64,000 nt of DNA from Bacilli bacterium (lineage in GTDB: Bacteria; Bacillota_I; Bacilli_A; RFN20; CAG-826), in the NCBI GenBank assembly GCA_024408085.1, contig JAKSVH010000005.1:1-64000 (forward strand), read 5' to 3'. The position numbers and the translations under genes are program-made. The notes below the pieces were generated by a model that was given only the letters and a program-made list of their open reading frames with translations, did not search any database and was not told the DNA's origin. This document shows, piece after piece, positions 8,401 through 15,912 of this stretch (positions within the stretch are counted from its first letter, which is position 1; each line of letters opens with the position of its first letter).

Positions 8401-11400
8401 TGATACTAATTCACCAGGTAATTGATTTGATTTTAAATAAGAACTACTATTTTTTGGCAAAGCAATATGGCTTGAGTAATTGTAAACACCATCTGCTTCA
8501 AAACCAATTCCTTCTGCAGTATATGTTTGAACACCACTTTCTGTACTTGATGGTAAAGCTGGTGTAAAACTTGTTGGAGAAATAGTTTTAGTAACATTGC
8601 TACCTGGAATGTTAACTGCATTCAATCTTTCACAAACATGGAATATAGCTGCACCAGAGTATTGAGTAATAGCATTTCCTGCTGAAAGCAAGAAATATAA
8701 TCCATCATCTTCTGCTTCAAATGTATAATTTCCGTTTTGATCAAAAGTTACATCCTTAACAAAGACGTTTTTATCCTTTTCTGTATCTCTTTCATATAAT
8801 GCAACAGAACAATCATTAATAGAATAATCTACAGCTGGTGTACCATCATTAAATGTCGCCTTTAAATAGCTTGTTGTTTTATTAGGATTAACAAATCTGT
8901 TCTTATTGATTTGGCTACCCTCAAAAACGTTGAAGCTATGATCTGAATAATCAAATCTACCAGCCCAACTTAATTGAGTAATAACCTTATTATTGATAGT
9001 GAAGCCACTGACAGTATTATAGTCAGAATTAATTGGAACTTCTTTTTCACCATCATCATATGAACCAGAAACTGTAAATGAGGTTACACCTTCTGCTGGT
9101 TGTGCAGGATTAATTGTAACTTGTCCTGAATCAACTAATGATTGTAATGAAACAGAAACTTCTGATTCATCACTATAGATTGCAACGAGATTGATGTTAT
9201 CTAAGTTCCAATCTGAATGTTCATCATCTAAGAAATATGTTGTTTGATATCCTTCTGATGCGACAATTCTTGCATCTACTAATTCACCTGTTCTTTCAGT
9301 AGCATATACTTTAAGAGTATCTGATTTACCTGAATGGGTAACAGTGATTGTATTATAACCTGCAACTAATGTATGAGTTGATATTTCAAATTGATCACTT
9401 TCAAGTGTTTCTGTGCCAAGTTCATCATCATAATACTTTTTAACGGTCAATTGTGAGTTTTCAACTGATTGACCTGCAAAGAATTGATGTTGTGGATCAG
9501 CGAGCTCGGCAACGATACCGGCATACTCGTGTGTGCCCGGATTTTCTGTTCTTGTATAGAAAACAATATTTTCACCTGTTTCCTTGTAGTTAGCAGCACC
9601 GGAAGAAGTATACGGTCTCCAATCTGAACCATCAACATAAACACCGCAATATCTACTATTGTTGGTTTCTTGCATTTTATATCCGTTTGTTGTAGCACTT
9701 ATTGTCCACGTATCACTGGTTGTATTAACTCTTAAACCGCTATTTGAACTAGTTGCATATAAGTATTTGTCATCACTATTTGTAATTGTGTATTTGTTAT
9801 TGCTATATGATAAATTCCACATATATGTGCTGGCAGCTATAGAACTATCAAATGATGGTAAACTATTGACCATAGTTAATGTTTGCTTTGTTGGAGAACT
9901 TGAAGTTGTTGCAGTTGGCAAATAATACCAATTTCCACTATCATCTTTTGTTGCAATTAAGAAACTTCCTGTTGTAGGAGCGGTTTTTGCAAATGTTACA
10001 GAGCCAGAATGTTGAACTTTGTTAACAGTTAAATTAACTGCACTGGTTAAATAAGTATTTTCGCCAACGTCGTATGCAAATTTGACAGTATGTGCACCAT
10101 CCTTAAACATTGCAGCAGCATCTTCAACTCCGTTTGTATAGAAAACTGGATAACATGAACTAACAATGTTTTGTGTACCTTCGGAACCATCATTATATTC
10201 GGCGTGAACTACAGCGCCAGTTGTACTAAAGGCGACACCAATGTTATATGTTCTTGTGGAAGGTTGTGTTACTAATTTAATTCCTGTAACAGCTTTTAAT
10301 TCAGGTGTAACTGTAATTTCAACAGAAGTGCCACTTAAATTGTTAATTGTTAAAACATTTTCTGTATAACTAACTTTATCAGCACCGTCAACATCGATAT
10401 CAGATAATTTAATAAAGTAAACATCATCGCCCTCTGTTTTTGGCGCGATTGTGATTTGAGCTTGGCCACCTTCAACTAATTTGGTGTCACCACTATATGT
10501 AAATTTATCTGCGTATGTTCCGCTTCCTGTAACAGAAATGTCTGCTTCTGCTAATTCAACCATTGCAGCAGAAATTGAAACATTTCCTGTAACTTCAGAA
10601 ATTGAAACAGCACCACTGGCTTTTGTATATGTATAATCTGTACCTTGAGTTAATGTACTTCCACCCATGGTAACAGTAATTGAATCTGGACGTTTATAAC
10701 CACTTGATGGTGAAATAGTACCATTCCAAGCTGAACCTGTATCAACTTCACCAGAAGCTGGAGAACAAGAACCATTGGTTATTGAACTTGAAATTGTATA
10801 AAGTCTTACTGGTGAACCTGAGATTTCTACATCATCAACACAGTTGGATAATGTGATACTGACAGATTTATGGTTATTGCTAAAGTCATAACTTGCATCT
10901 GCACCAGTGACAGTAAACTTATTTTCGTCTGGTAATCTATAGTTGTTGGCAGCATCCATTGTAACAACAACTGGATCTCCACCAATTTGAATTACTCCTC
11001 CACCAGTATCAGAAACATTTTGAACATTTTGCATCTTAACTGATATAGTTTTATCTGCTACTTCTATACAAGTGCATGTAACTTGTACGTCACCTGCTGG
11101 GTTATTAATGACCAAAGTAGCAACATCATTAGTAACAGAATAGCTAGAAATACTAGCATTTAATACATCGATACCGTCTTCTACAGATTGTGGTAAGAAG
11201 TAATTTTGATCAGCTGTAAATTCAAATGTTGCTGTTTGTCCTGATCTAATTTTTGAATCAGAAGTTGTAGCAGGACTTACAGTTCCGTTAGGACAAGAAG
11301 CGGAAAGCTTAAATTCTTTATAACATGCACCAGAAATTTCAAAGTTGCCTGTTACATCTGAGCCGCCAATGCTGATAACTCCGGTTTCAGAATTATAATT

Positions 11401-12645
11401 AAATGAAGTGAAATCAGAACCGCCTCTTTTTACAGTGATTGAATCCGGAACATTAAATCCACTATCTGGAGTAATAGACACTTCTAAGTCTGCACCGTGT
11501 TCAATACTTGATATGGATAAACCACCATTTGAAACACTATCTGTTATTGTGTAAACCTTTTTATTACATGTTGCATTAATTACAATGTTTCCAACCACTT
11601 TTGCGGCATTAATTGAAATTAATCCAGTACTCGAATTATATGTATAATCAGTTCCTGCTGTTTGGGCAATACCATTAATTGATAAAGATGTTAAAGAAGT
11701 TGGATAATCATAGCCATCTCCTGGATTAATAGATCTACTAAATGCTGTTCCATGGCTGATTTGATCAGTGCTACTTAAAGAACCATTGGTAATAGAACCA
11801 GTTACATTATATTTTTTTGCAATCCAATAGGCATAAAGCGTTGTATTTGCATCCATATCCCAGTTTCTTGCTGATGCACCAGTAGAAGTATAATACTGTG
11901 TTCCTGTACCATTAGTTCCAGTATAATAACCACCAAAATCATAACCAGTTTTTTGTGGTAATGTAATAGATGGCATTGCACTGCCTTTAGTTGCAGTTAC
12001 AGAAGTAGTTCCTGCTGTTGTAGGACTTTGATTGTCTAAACTAACAGTAGAAGTAACGGTGCCCTCCTCCCAAGTGACTTTAATTTGACTAATGCAAATA
12101 GCTGCTTTTGCACTTGAATTAAACGTAACTGTAACGGCATCAGAATCCCCTAAAATAGCGCTTGTACCAGATGTACTTTTCATTTCAGTTGATGTTGTTT
12201 TTACCAGTGCCGCAGCATTAATAAATGTTGTAGAACCAGCTAAAACAGTTAAAGATGGTCCGGTATTAGACATACAAAAACAAGTAACAGAGATTGCAGT
12301 AATTTTTTTACCAGCAAATCCGGCTGTTGATAATATTACTTTTGTTGCAGGATTGTTTTTTGAACCTACCTGTGCGTAAGTGGCGGATGCAGTAAAACTA
12401 CTAGTCCCTGTCACAGAAGTTGACCAAGTTATTCCATCATAAGTAAGTGAAGTAACACCCGTTCCAGTCCAGTGAACATTGTTGTCGCCACCATTTTTAC
12501 TATCAATAGTAATTGTGTAAGGACTACTAAAAGCTTTGGCTTCGCTTGCCGCCCCTGCATACCCTGCAGCACCCACTCCTAAGGTCATAACAAAACCCAA
12601 GAGCCCTGCGGTTAGCTTTTTTAAGAAATTCTTTTTAGTCTTCAT
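5440..12645 (-). CDS. Giant secreted repeat protein with InlB-type and Ig-like domains
   Basis: This is a 2401-residue exported protein. Residues 1-38 form a classic signal peptide (lysine-rich start, hydrophobic core, then cleavage near ASEAKA). The mature part is a chain of beta modules. There is an InlB/Listeria-Bacteroides repeat near 220-275, then several roughly 70-residue repeats with PDSGYxxPxSITV and a VTGN-ISA ending (about 275-760). Bacterial Ig-like segments (KLVTQPSTRTYNIG near 800; EIVGTPITTYYVGD near 2180) frame a cluster of InlB repeats (YNFAGWFTQATGG, VYAHW) near 1590-1980. No LPXTG motif, SLH domain or C-terminal membrane helix is visible, so the anchoring mode is unknown. 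A GGGAGG ribosome site precedes ATG 12645. An adhesin or surface-layer role is inferred. Confidence 0.85.
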   Translation of the reverse strand: MKTKKNFLKKLTAGLLGFVMTLGVGAAGYAGAASEAKAFSSPYTITIDSKNGGDNNVHWTGTGVTSLTYDGITWSTSVTGTSSFTASATYAQVGSKNNPATKVILSTAGFAGKKITAISVTCFCMSNTGPSLTVLAGSTTFINAAALVKTTSTEMKSTSGTSAILGDSDAVTVTFNSSAKAAICISQIKVTWEEGTVTSTVSLDNQSPTTAGTTSVTATKGSAMPSITLPQKTGYDFGGYYTGTNGTGTQYYTSTGASARNWDMDANTTLYAYWIAKKYNVTGSITNGSLSSTDQISHGTAFSRSINPGDGYDYPTSLTSLSINGIAQTAGTDYTYNSSTGLISINAAKVVGNIVINATCNKKVYTITDSVSNGGLSISSIEHGADLEVSITPDSGFNVPDSITVKRGGSDFTSFNYNSETGVISIGGSDVTGNFEISGACYKEFKLSASCPNGTVSPATTSDSKIRSGQTATFEFTADQNYFLPQSVEDGIDVLNASISSYSVTNDVATLVINNPAGDVQVTCTCIEVADKTISVKMQNVQNVSDTGGGVIQIGGDPVVVTMDAANNYRLPDENKFTVTGADASYDFSNNHKSVSITLSNCVDDVEISGSPVRLYTISSSITNGSCSPASGEVDTGSAWNGTISPSSGYKRPDSITVTMGGSTLTQGTDYTYTKASGAVSISEVTGNVSISAAMVELAEADISVTGSGTYADKFTYSGDTKLVEGGQAQITIAPKTEGDDVYFIKLSDIDVDGADKVSYTENVLTINNLSGTSVEITVTPELKAVTGIKLVTQPSTRTYNIGVAFSTTGAVVHAEYNDGSEGTQNIVSSCYPVFYTNGVEDAAAMFKDGAHTVKFAYDVGENTYLTSAVNLTVNKVQHSGSVTFAKTAPTTGSFLIATKDDSGNWYYLPTATTSSSPTKQTLTMVNSLPSFDSSIAASTYMWNLSYSNNKYTITNSDDKYLYATSSNSGLRVNTTSDTWTISATTNGYKMQETNNSRYCGVYVDGSDWRPYTSSGAANYKETGENIVFYTRTENPGTHEYAGIVAELADPQHQFFAGQSVENSQLTVKKYYDDELGTETLESDQFEISTHTLVAGYNTITVTHSGKSDTLKVYATERTGELVDARIVASEGYQTTYFLDDEHSDWNLDNINLVAIYSDESEVSVSLQSLVDSGQVTINPAQPAEGVTSFTVSGSYDDGEKEVPINSDYNTVSGFTINNKVITQLSWAGRFDYSDHSFNVFEGSQINKNRFVNPNKTTSYLKATFNDGTPAVDYSINDCSVALYERDTEKDKNVFVKDVTFDQNGNYTFEAEDDGLYFLLSAGNAITQYSGAAIFHVCERLNAVNIPGSNVTKTISPTSFTPALPSSTESGVQTYTAEGIGFEADGVYNYSSHIALPKNSSSYLKSNQLPGELVSMTFTKSSSQSMNSAASVSFSKDGVTYDLSQQFNNATFTYSFDTAAKKGYKYFKITTTGSNYTNIASISITYAPSNDIANTDFTAQSKVIDFVKNTTLTFGNWDTVKTNFNSIFTSDTVAKNMFQYATAATGNDADCLQEFVNTYDSIARAYNLVDSTNNFLNRTLGSATAYTYSIEANGGSVSGGSSTSSTYNYGATITLPTTKSKTGYEFDGWYFDKDFTQPVGENPKTVTSFAMPAANTKVYAKWTGAKVNVNFSANDGAWEGEGTTKVVQQTYNQNYVLPETNPSKTGYNFAGWFTQATGGTEITASTKFASVSTITVYAHWNANKINATFNANDGAWEGEGTTKVVEQTFDSNYVLPPTNPEKEGYVFAGWFTQATGGDPVTSSTVFNSAVPVEVYAHWSKIHSINFSGTNVDLDGETTFLSGEPYSATFEAEAGYLLPQTITVTVNGQPFSAYDYDPTDGSFSVASMPEGDMSITVTAFQGAYSITYYDSGKAITTFDEKYYEYEYGVGLDELPTLGNKLGYRFAGWYDNPYYEGSAITSISADDSGAKTFYARWAFNAQSDLDQVTTSIGMSYTYAYRDENAQVSSSTVTNKVETKGAPEGYKFEKAYSIAAGDQVILVCEDADMEMTSISTTSTKYGVGTSTVSGFSGSYIFTVVEGSESNTFAFKNGDNYLRWNSGNSLDIDATSVAKNSSWSLSFDEDGNILFANANDTTREIWWNVGSPRFACYTGKSAGTQYYAVQLYKLVPAGPTLNSIEIVGTPITTYYVGDTYVTTGLSVKATYSDGSTPTVSAEISINKSTAVVSDTSLTFSASYGGKDATRTVPIKVDTEYHDVSFKFNFKNSGMDELVNTYKGVFTDMGLMVEYGGRERYFSFVPDAEDGNYYIYEYNKDGELEKTVTYKMKSGGVFTLSLGDVINNLDRANTEFTVCAYIVVGDEVYTSTNSTTYSVVSWIEYYHSKKDYADAVQDLYDIFSASSGNN

Positions 12646-12739
12646 AATCTGTTTCCTCCCATTTAGGAAATATTTAATTGAAGAGGGAATCGTATATATA
12701 GTTTTTAATCAACTTTATTTTCTATATTTACGTTCACCT

Positions 12740-12789
12740 GTTTGCTTGCGCACATTATATATGTATATGAGGCTTGTAAGCAAGCAAAC
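12740..12789 (-). promoter_or_regulatory. Promoter with inverted-repeat operator for giant surface protein
   Basis: Two perfect 10 bp arms, GTTTGCTTGC (12740-12749) and GCAAGCAAAC (12780-12789), flank a minus-strand promoter: -35 TTGCTT (plus 12778-12783, largely within one arm), an 18 bp spacer and -10 TATAAT (plus 12754-12759). The second arm falls at the predicted transcript start. This layout suits a dimeric repressor or activator. The 5' leader would be about 100 nt. Confidence 0.65.
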
Positions 12790-12874
12790 ATACTAAAAGT
12801 ATCGATATAGTCGGCATTATTTTTTAGGAGGCCCATAACAAAGTTATTAATTTTAACATCGCAAATTTCAAATC

Positions 12875-12916
12875 AAAAAAGCTCAGCCGTTAATTCAAAC
12901 AACTGCGCTTTTTTGA
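12875..12916 (-). terminator. Hairpin terminator after HEPN gene
   Basis: AAAAAAGC and CAG pair with CTG and GCTTTTTT around a 14-base loop, with one internal mismatch. A-runs and T-runs lie on both sides, so it can act in both directions. It separates the HEPN gene (ending 12936) from the surface-protein promoter. Confidence 0.65.
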
Positions 12917-12935
12917 TCTTTGAGAACTGAAAAAA

Positions 12936-13558
12936 TTAAATCTTAATCACTACTTCTTGAGGTAAAGTCCACTGAGCTTGGGTTTTAAATTTTTGTTCAA
13001 GTTTTTCTTTGCTTGTTTTTGCTAAATCAACAAGAAATGAATTAGCTATTTCTGTTGGCAAAAATTCAACTAGATTTTCTATATCTGAAATATTTAATTT
13101 ACTAAGCAAAAATCGATTATGAGAAACTTTGTTTCTTAGTAAAATCAATTTGCTTACCTTCTTATCAAAATTTGTCATCTTAAAACTCTTATAATCTAAC
13201 TCATTTTTTACATCTTTATAAACATCAAATAATTTTTTAAAAGTTAACAAGGAAAGATAACTGAAAGTTCTTTTCTGTTTACAGTTTCTTTTAATTGGGA
13301 GATTTTTAACAAATTTGTATTCGTTCGATATATCCGCCCTTGCAATTTCTTCAATTGTTCCAATGTATTTATATAAAACGCGTCTAATTCTTTTATCGTA
13401 TCTTAATGTAGTCTCAACTTCACTATAGGTTGGTTTTCTTTTTAGCAAACTTGTTAAATGGTTTGCAACATAAATATGCTCATCAATCCCTCTTAGACGC
13501 AGAAAATTTAAAGCAGATTCTTTCTCTTCTTCTTTAATAATAATTAATTTATAAAAAT
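12936..13558 (-). CDS. Abi-like HEPN protein with disputed start
   Basis: The clear reading frame gives at least 170 residues from a TTG at 13448, but it stays open and protein-like to about 13558 (KEEEKESALNFLRLRGID, then HIYVANHLTS), which resembles the start of Abi_2 proteins. No ATG exists in that frame. An ATG at 13559-13561 would join it only if a run of five A (plus 13553-13557) had one more base, so a one-base loss or a non-ATG start is likely. The C-terminal half carries LLRNKVSHNRFLL, the R-x4-H ribonuclease signature of HEPN domains. It follows a nucleotidyltransferase gene with a few bases between them, a toxin/modifier-like pairing. Function inferred: abortive-infection RNase. 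Confidence 0.6.
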
Positions 13559-13565
13559 CATTAAA

Positions 13566-14192
13566 TTACTCATATTTATCCAATATTTCATTAACTGTTT
13601 CTAGCAAAATAGCGAAAGATTTTTTGTTCTGATCGTTAATATATTTATTCTTCTTGTCCTTATAAATTTCTTTTAATTCGAGCATCCCTGCGAGTTGTCT
13701 CGCTTTTAGAAATTTATCCATAAAATGATTTGATTTTGGAACGATATTCCATATGAATTTATTTGAGTTTTTATCAAAAATTAATTTTTGATATGCTCCA
13801 TTTTTATCTTCATACATTATCGCAAAATCTATCGAAAATTTATAACCATACAAATTGCCTAAATAAGTGCTAATTACTGAGGTTGAATTTGCTTTTTTAA
13901 GATCCTTTTGAGAGCCAAAAACTTTTTGAATTTCTTTCATAAACAATTCTCTAATTTTTGAAGGTTGTTTGAGCAAATTTGGATCATATCTTTTTAACAC
14001 TAAATTATAGTCAAAATCTATATGATTATCATTGCCATTGACCATTAACAAACGTGTTGAACCACTACCAATTAAGGAAAATTGAAATGTAAAATATTCG
14101 GACAAATTCTTTTGCAGCTTAATAATGTTTGATTCACAATACCTTAAAAGTTTTGTTCTTGTTTCACTTTTATTAATAAATTCATATGCCAT
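13566..14192 (-). CDS. Nucleotidyltransferase-fold protein paired with HEPN gene
   Basis: This is a 208-residue protein. GSGSTRLL (about 43-50) followed by IDFDYNLVL (about 58-66) gives the G-S and D-x-D signature of pol-beta-type nucleotidyltransferases, and FSIDFAIM (near 120) supplies the third acidic residue. No HTH or membrane segment is seen. An AAGAGG ribosome site precedes ATG 14192. The gene lies directly upstream of, and almost touching, an Abi-like HEPN gene on the same strand. By analogy with MNT-HEPN toxin-antitoxin pairs it may modify and silence the HEPN RNase; alternatively it could be a signalling CD-NTase-like enzyme. The divergent neighbour is another Abi_2 protein. Confidence 0.65.
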   Translation of the reverse strand: MAYEFINKSETRTKLLRYCESNIIKLQKNLSEYFTFQFSLIGSGSTRLLMVNGNDNHIDFDYNLVLKRYDPNLLKQPSKIRELFMKEIQKVFGSQKDLKKANSTSVISTYLGNLYGYKFSIDFAIMYEDKNGAYQKLIFDKNSNKFIWNIVPKSNHFMDKFLKARQLAGMLELKEIYKDKKNKYINDQNKKSFAILLETVNEILDKYE

Positions 14193-14257
14193 AAATAGAC
14201 CTCTTTATAATTATAGAATTAAAATTCATTATAGTATACAATTAAAGACCTAGAATT

Positions 14258-15229
14258 ATGAAAGACTACAAAACAGATGAAGAATTGATTGAATACTTCA
14301 AATTAGAACGTAACTTAGATTTATCTGGCTCTGAAAAATATTTTGAAGAGTTCCGTTTTTCGTCTATCTATACACCATATAAGGATTTATTTGCGATAAA
14401 TGCATTAAGAAGCGGGCAAAGAACATATCCAGCTAATTTAGGAATTTCTAATTTTGTTGAAATAGTAAATTTAGATTTATATTTCTCAATTTTACTAAAT
14501 CTTTCAGTTGGAAATTTTGAGCGTAGACTAAAATCCTTCTTATCAAACATCATATGCAAAACAATGAGAGACTCTGGTGATACTACATGCACAGACTATT
14601 CATTTCTTGACGATATGCTTGATAATGACTTGGATGATGGCCTTCCGTGTTTTATTCCTATTCAATTTGACTACAATGAATGGGGCAAGAAAATAGCCAT
14701 CCCTATTGATGGAAAGTTTTATAATTTGAGAAAAGATTTCTTAAATGATTGGAAAGACGAAATAACAAATTGCAAAAATAAAAAAGTTAACATTTACTTA
14801 AAAGATTATGCAGAAGCACACGAAAACAAAATTCCTTTCTGGTTATTAATAGGAAGTTTTTCTTTTGGAGACCTATCATTATTATTTAATTTACTAAAAA
14901 TAGACTACAAGAAAGGCTTTTATAGATCTTTATACAATGTAGAAACCGTTCACGACGATGAAATACATACTTTTTCAAAAAACTTAAGTACACTAACAAC
15001 AATAAGAAATATAGTCCACCACCACGAACCAGTTATTCCATTTTTAATTAAAAAGGAACAAAGAAAATTTGAAGACTCAAAATTATATTCATTTAAATTA
15101 GTCGTTAATACATATAGAAAAAGCAAGTTCTATGTATTTAAAGAATCAAAACCAATATACACTATTGAGAAAAATGGTAGAAACACTAAATACTTAGAAA
15201 ATTTAGAAAAATTTTATAAGATTATGTAG
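14258..15229 (+). CDS. Abi_2 (AbiD/AbiF-type) abortive infection protein
   Basis: This 323-residue protein fits the Abi_2 family in length and motif order. There is an N-terminal helical region, then PFWLLIGSFSFGDLSLLF (about 194-212), the family's central motif, and TIRNIVHHHEPVIPFL (about 251-266), an RN-x3-H motif of the HEPN ribonuclease type. These proteins cause growth arrest on phage infection in lactococci. It is transcribed divergently from the nucleotidyltransferase/HEPN pair with only 65 bp between starts, so both sides probably share a regulatory region. It has its own tandem terminators. The start ATG lacks a good SD. Confidence 0.85.
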   Translation: MKDYKTDEELIEYFKLERNLDLSGSEKYFEEFRFSSIYTPYKDLFAINALRSGQRTYPANLGISNFVEIVNLDLYFSILLNLSVGNFERRLKSFLSNIICKTMRDSGDTTCTDYSFLDDMLDNDLDDGLPCFIPIQFDYNEWGKKIAIPIDGKFYNLRKDFLNDWKDEITNCKNKKVNIYLKDYAEAHENKIPFWLLIGSFSFGDLSLLFNLLKIDYKKGFYRSLYNVETVHDDEIHTFSKNLSTLTTIRNIVHHHEPVIPFLIKKEQRKFEDSKLYSFKLVVNTYRKSKFYVFKESKPIYTIEKNGRNTKYLENLEKFYKIM

Positions 15230-15233
15230 CAAC

Positions 15234-15287
15234 AAAAAAGGCGAGGTCAAAATGACAGTCGCCTTTTTTTGAGTCTCCGACTCTTTT
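15234..15287 (+). terminator. Tandem rho-independent terminators after Abi_2 gene
   Basis: The first hairpin is AAAAAAGGCGA / TCGCCTTTTTTT with a 14-base loop (15234-15270). It is followed directly by GAGT-CTCCG-ACTC and a T run (15271-15287). Confidence 0.85.
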
Positions 15288-15327
15288 TACGAGTATTATT
15301 ATACGCTCTTAAATTGCCTCATTCAAT

Positions 15328-15443
15328 AGTAAATAATTAAATCTTCTAAATCATTTAGAAGAATTAATTAATGTTCTCTCTATTTATAGAGAGAACATCT
15401 ATTGATTTGCCTAATTGTAATTTTTAAGCTTTAATTATTTACT
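15328..15443. repeat. Nested palindromic element
   Basis: AGTAAATAATTA (15328-15339) and its exact reverse complement (15432-15443) enclose two internal hairpins. The first has 17-base arms differing at one position around a single C (15335-15369). The second is ATGTTCTCTCTA / TAGAGAGAACAT with a four-base loop (15371-15398). The whole could fold into a three-way structure and resembles a MITE or a structured RNA. No gene lies within it. Confidence 0.6.
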
Positions 15444-15480
15444 TATTTTAATTTGTAGTACAAATCTATTCTTTTCAAAT

Positions 15481-15640
15481 TTTCTAAATAAAATCACCAT
15501 GTAATTCATTAATGCGCTTAATCTTATATTTGCTAAAAGCCCTTTCCTTTTAAAAAAGGAAATGAATGGGAATGAGTTAAGATAGGTTTTAGAATAGATT
15601 GTAATAATCGTAATGAGAAAAACCTGATTTTAATACTTGT
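15481..15640 (-). repeat. Dispersed intergenic repeat, degenerate copy A1
   Basis: It shares the block GAATAGATTGTAATAATCG (from about 15592) followed by TAATGA and an A-run with copy B (near 23854), and has a CCCTTTCC start near 15541. The middle part with the long hairpins is shortened to a simple AAAAGGAAA-type inversion. It is probably a deletion derivative of the same element as copies A2, B and C. Confidence 0.5.
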
Positions 15641-15695
15641 AATAAATAAGAACCAATTCCTTTCTTATATATCCATTTCTAGTTACAACACCACT

Positions 15696-15906
15696 AATAA
15701 CAAAAAATCCTTTCCTTTCCTTTTGATATAAGGATAAGATAGAAGATTTCTCTATGCTTATACGAGAATTTGAAAGAGTAATGAAACCTTTGTTTAACAA
15801 TACGATTTCATATTTCCCTATTGCATACGAGAAATCAAAACAAAATAGGGACAAAGTCCCTATAATTGTTTTTCGAATAGATAATCAGAATCGTAATGAG
15901 AAAAAG
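15696..15906 (-). repeat. Dispersed hairpin-containing intergenic repeat, copy A2
   Basis: It contains the family core: CCTTTCCTTTTGATATAAGG, AAGGATAAGATA-AGATTTCTCTAT, then a TTTCCCTATT...GAGAAATC hairpin and a terminator-like stem ATAGGGAC/GTCCCTAT (15845-15863), then GAATAGATAATCAGAATCG. The last stem differs in sequence from those of copies B and C but keeps its pairing. It sits directly downstream of the minus-strand PIN-like gene, the same relative position as the other copies. Confidence 0.65.
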
Positions 15907-15912
15907 TTAAAA

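Larger units (their letters stand above)
15288..15912. other. Gene-free region with nested palindromes and repeat copies
   Basis: More than 600 bp without a convincing gene. It contains a nested palindromic block (15328-15443) and one degenerate plus one fuller copy (A1 and A2) of the dispersed hairpin repeat. A 74-codon minus-strand frame at 15630-15854 lies wholly inside repeat copy A2 and is not supported as a gene. Confidence 0.55.

Noticed and set aside
5798-12379. Many plus- and minus-strand frames of 60-96 codons inside the giant surface gene
   Set aside because: They are shadows of a 7 kb repetitive coding sequence with biased composition; none has a ribosome site or a recognisable product.
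15630-15854. 74-codon minus-strand reading frame
   Set aside because: It lies wholly inside repeat copy A2, its residues simply translate the repeat hairpins, and similar peptides can be read from copies B and C in altered form. No ribosome site.
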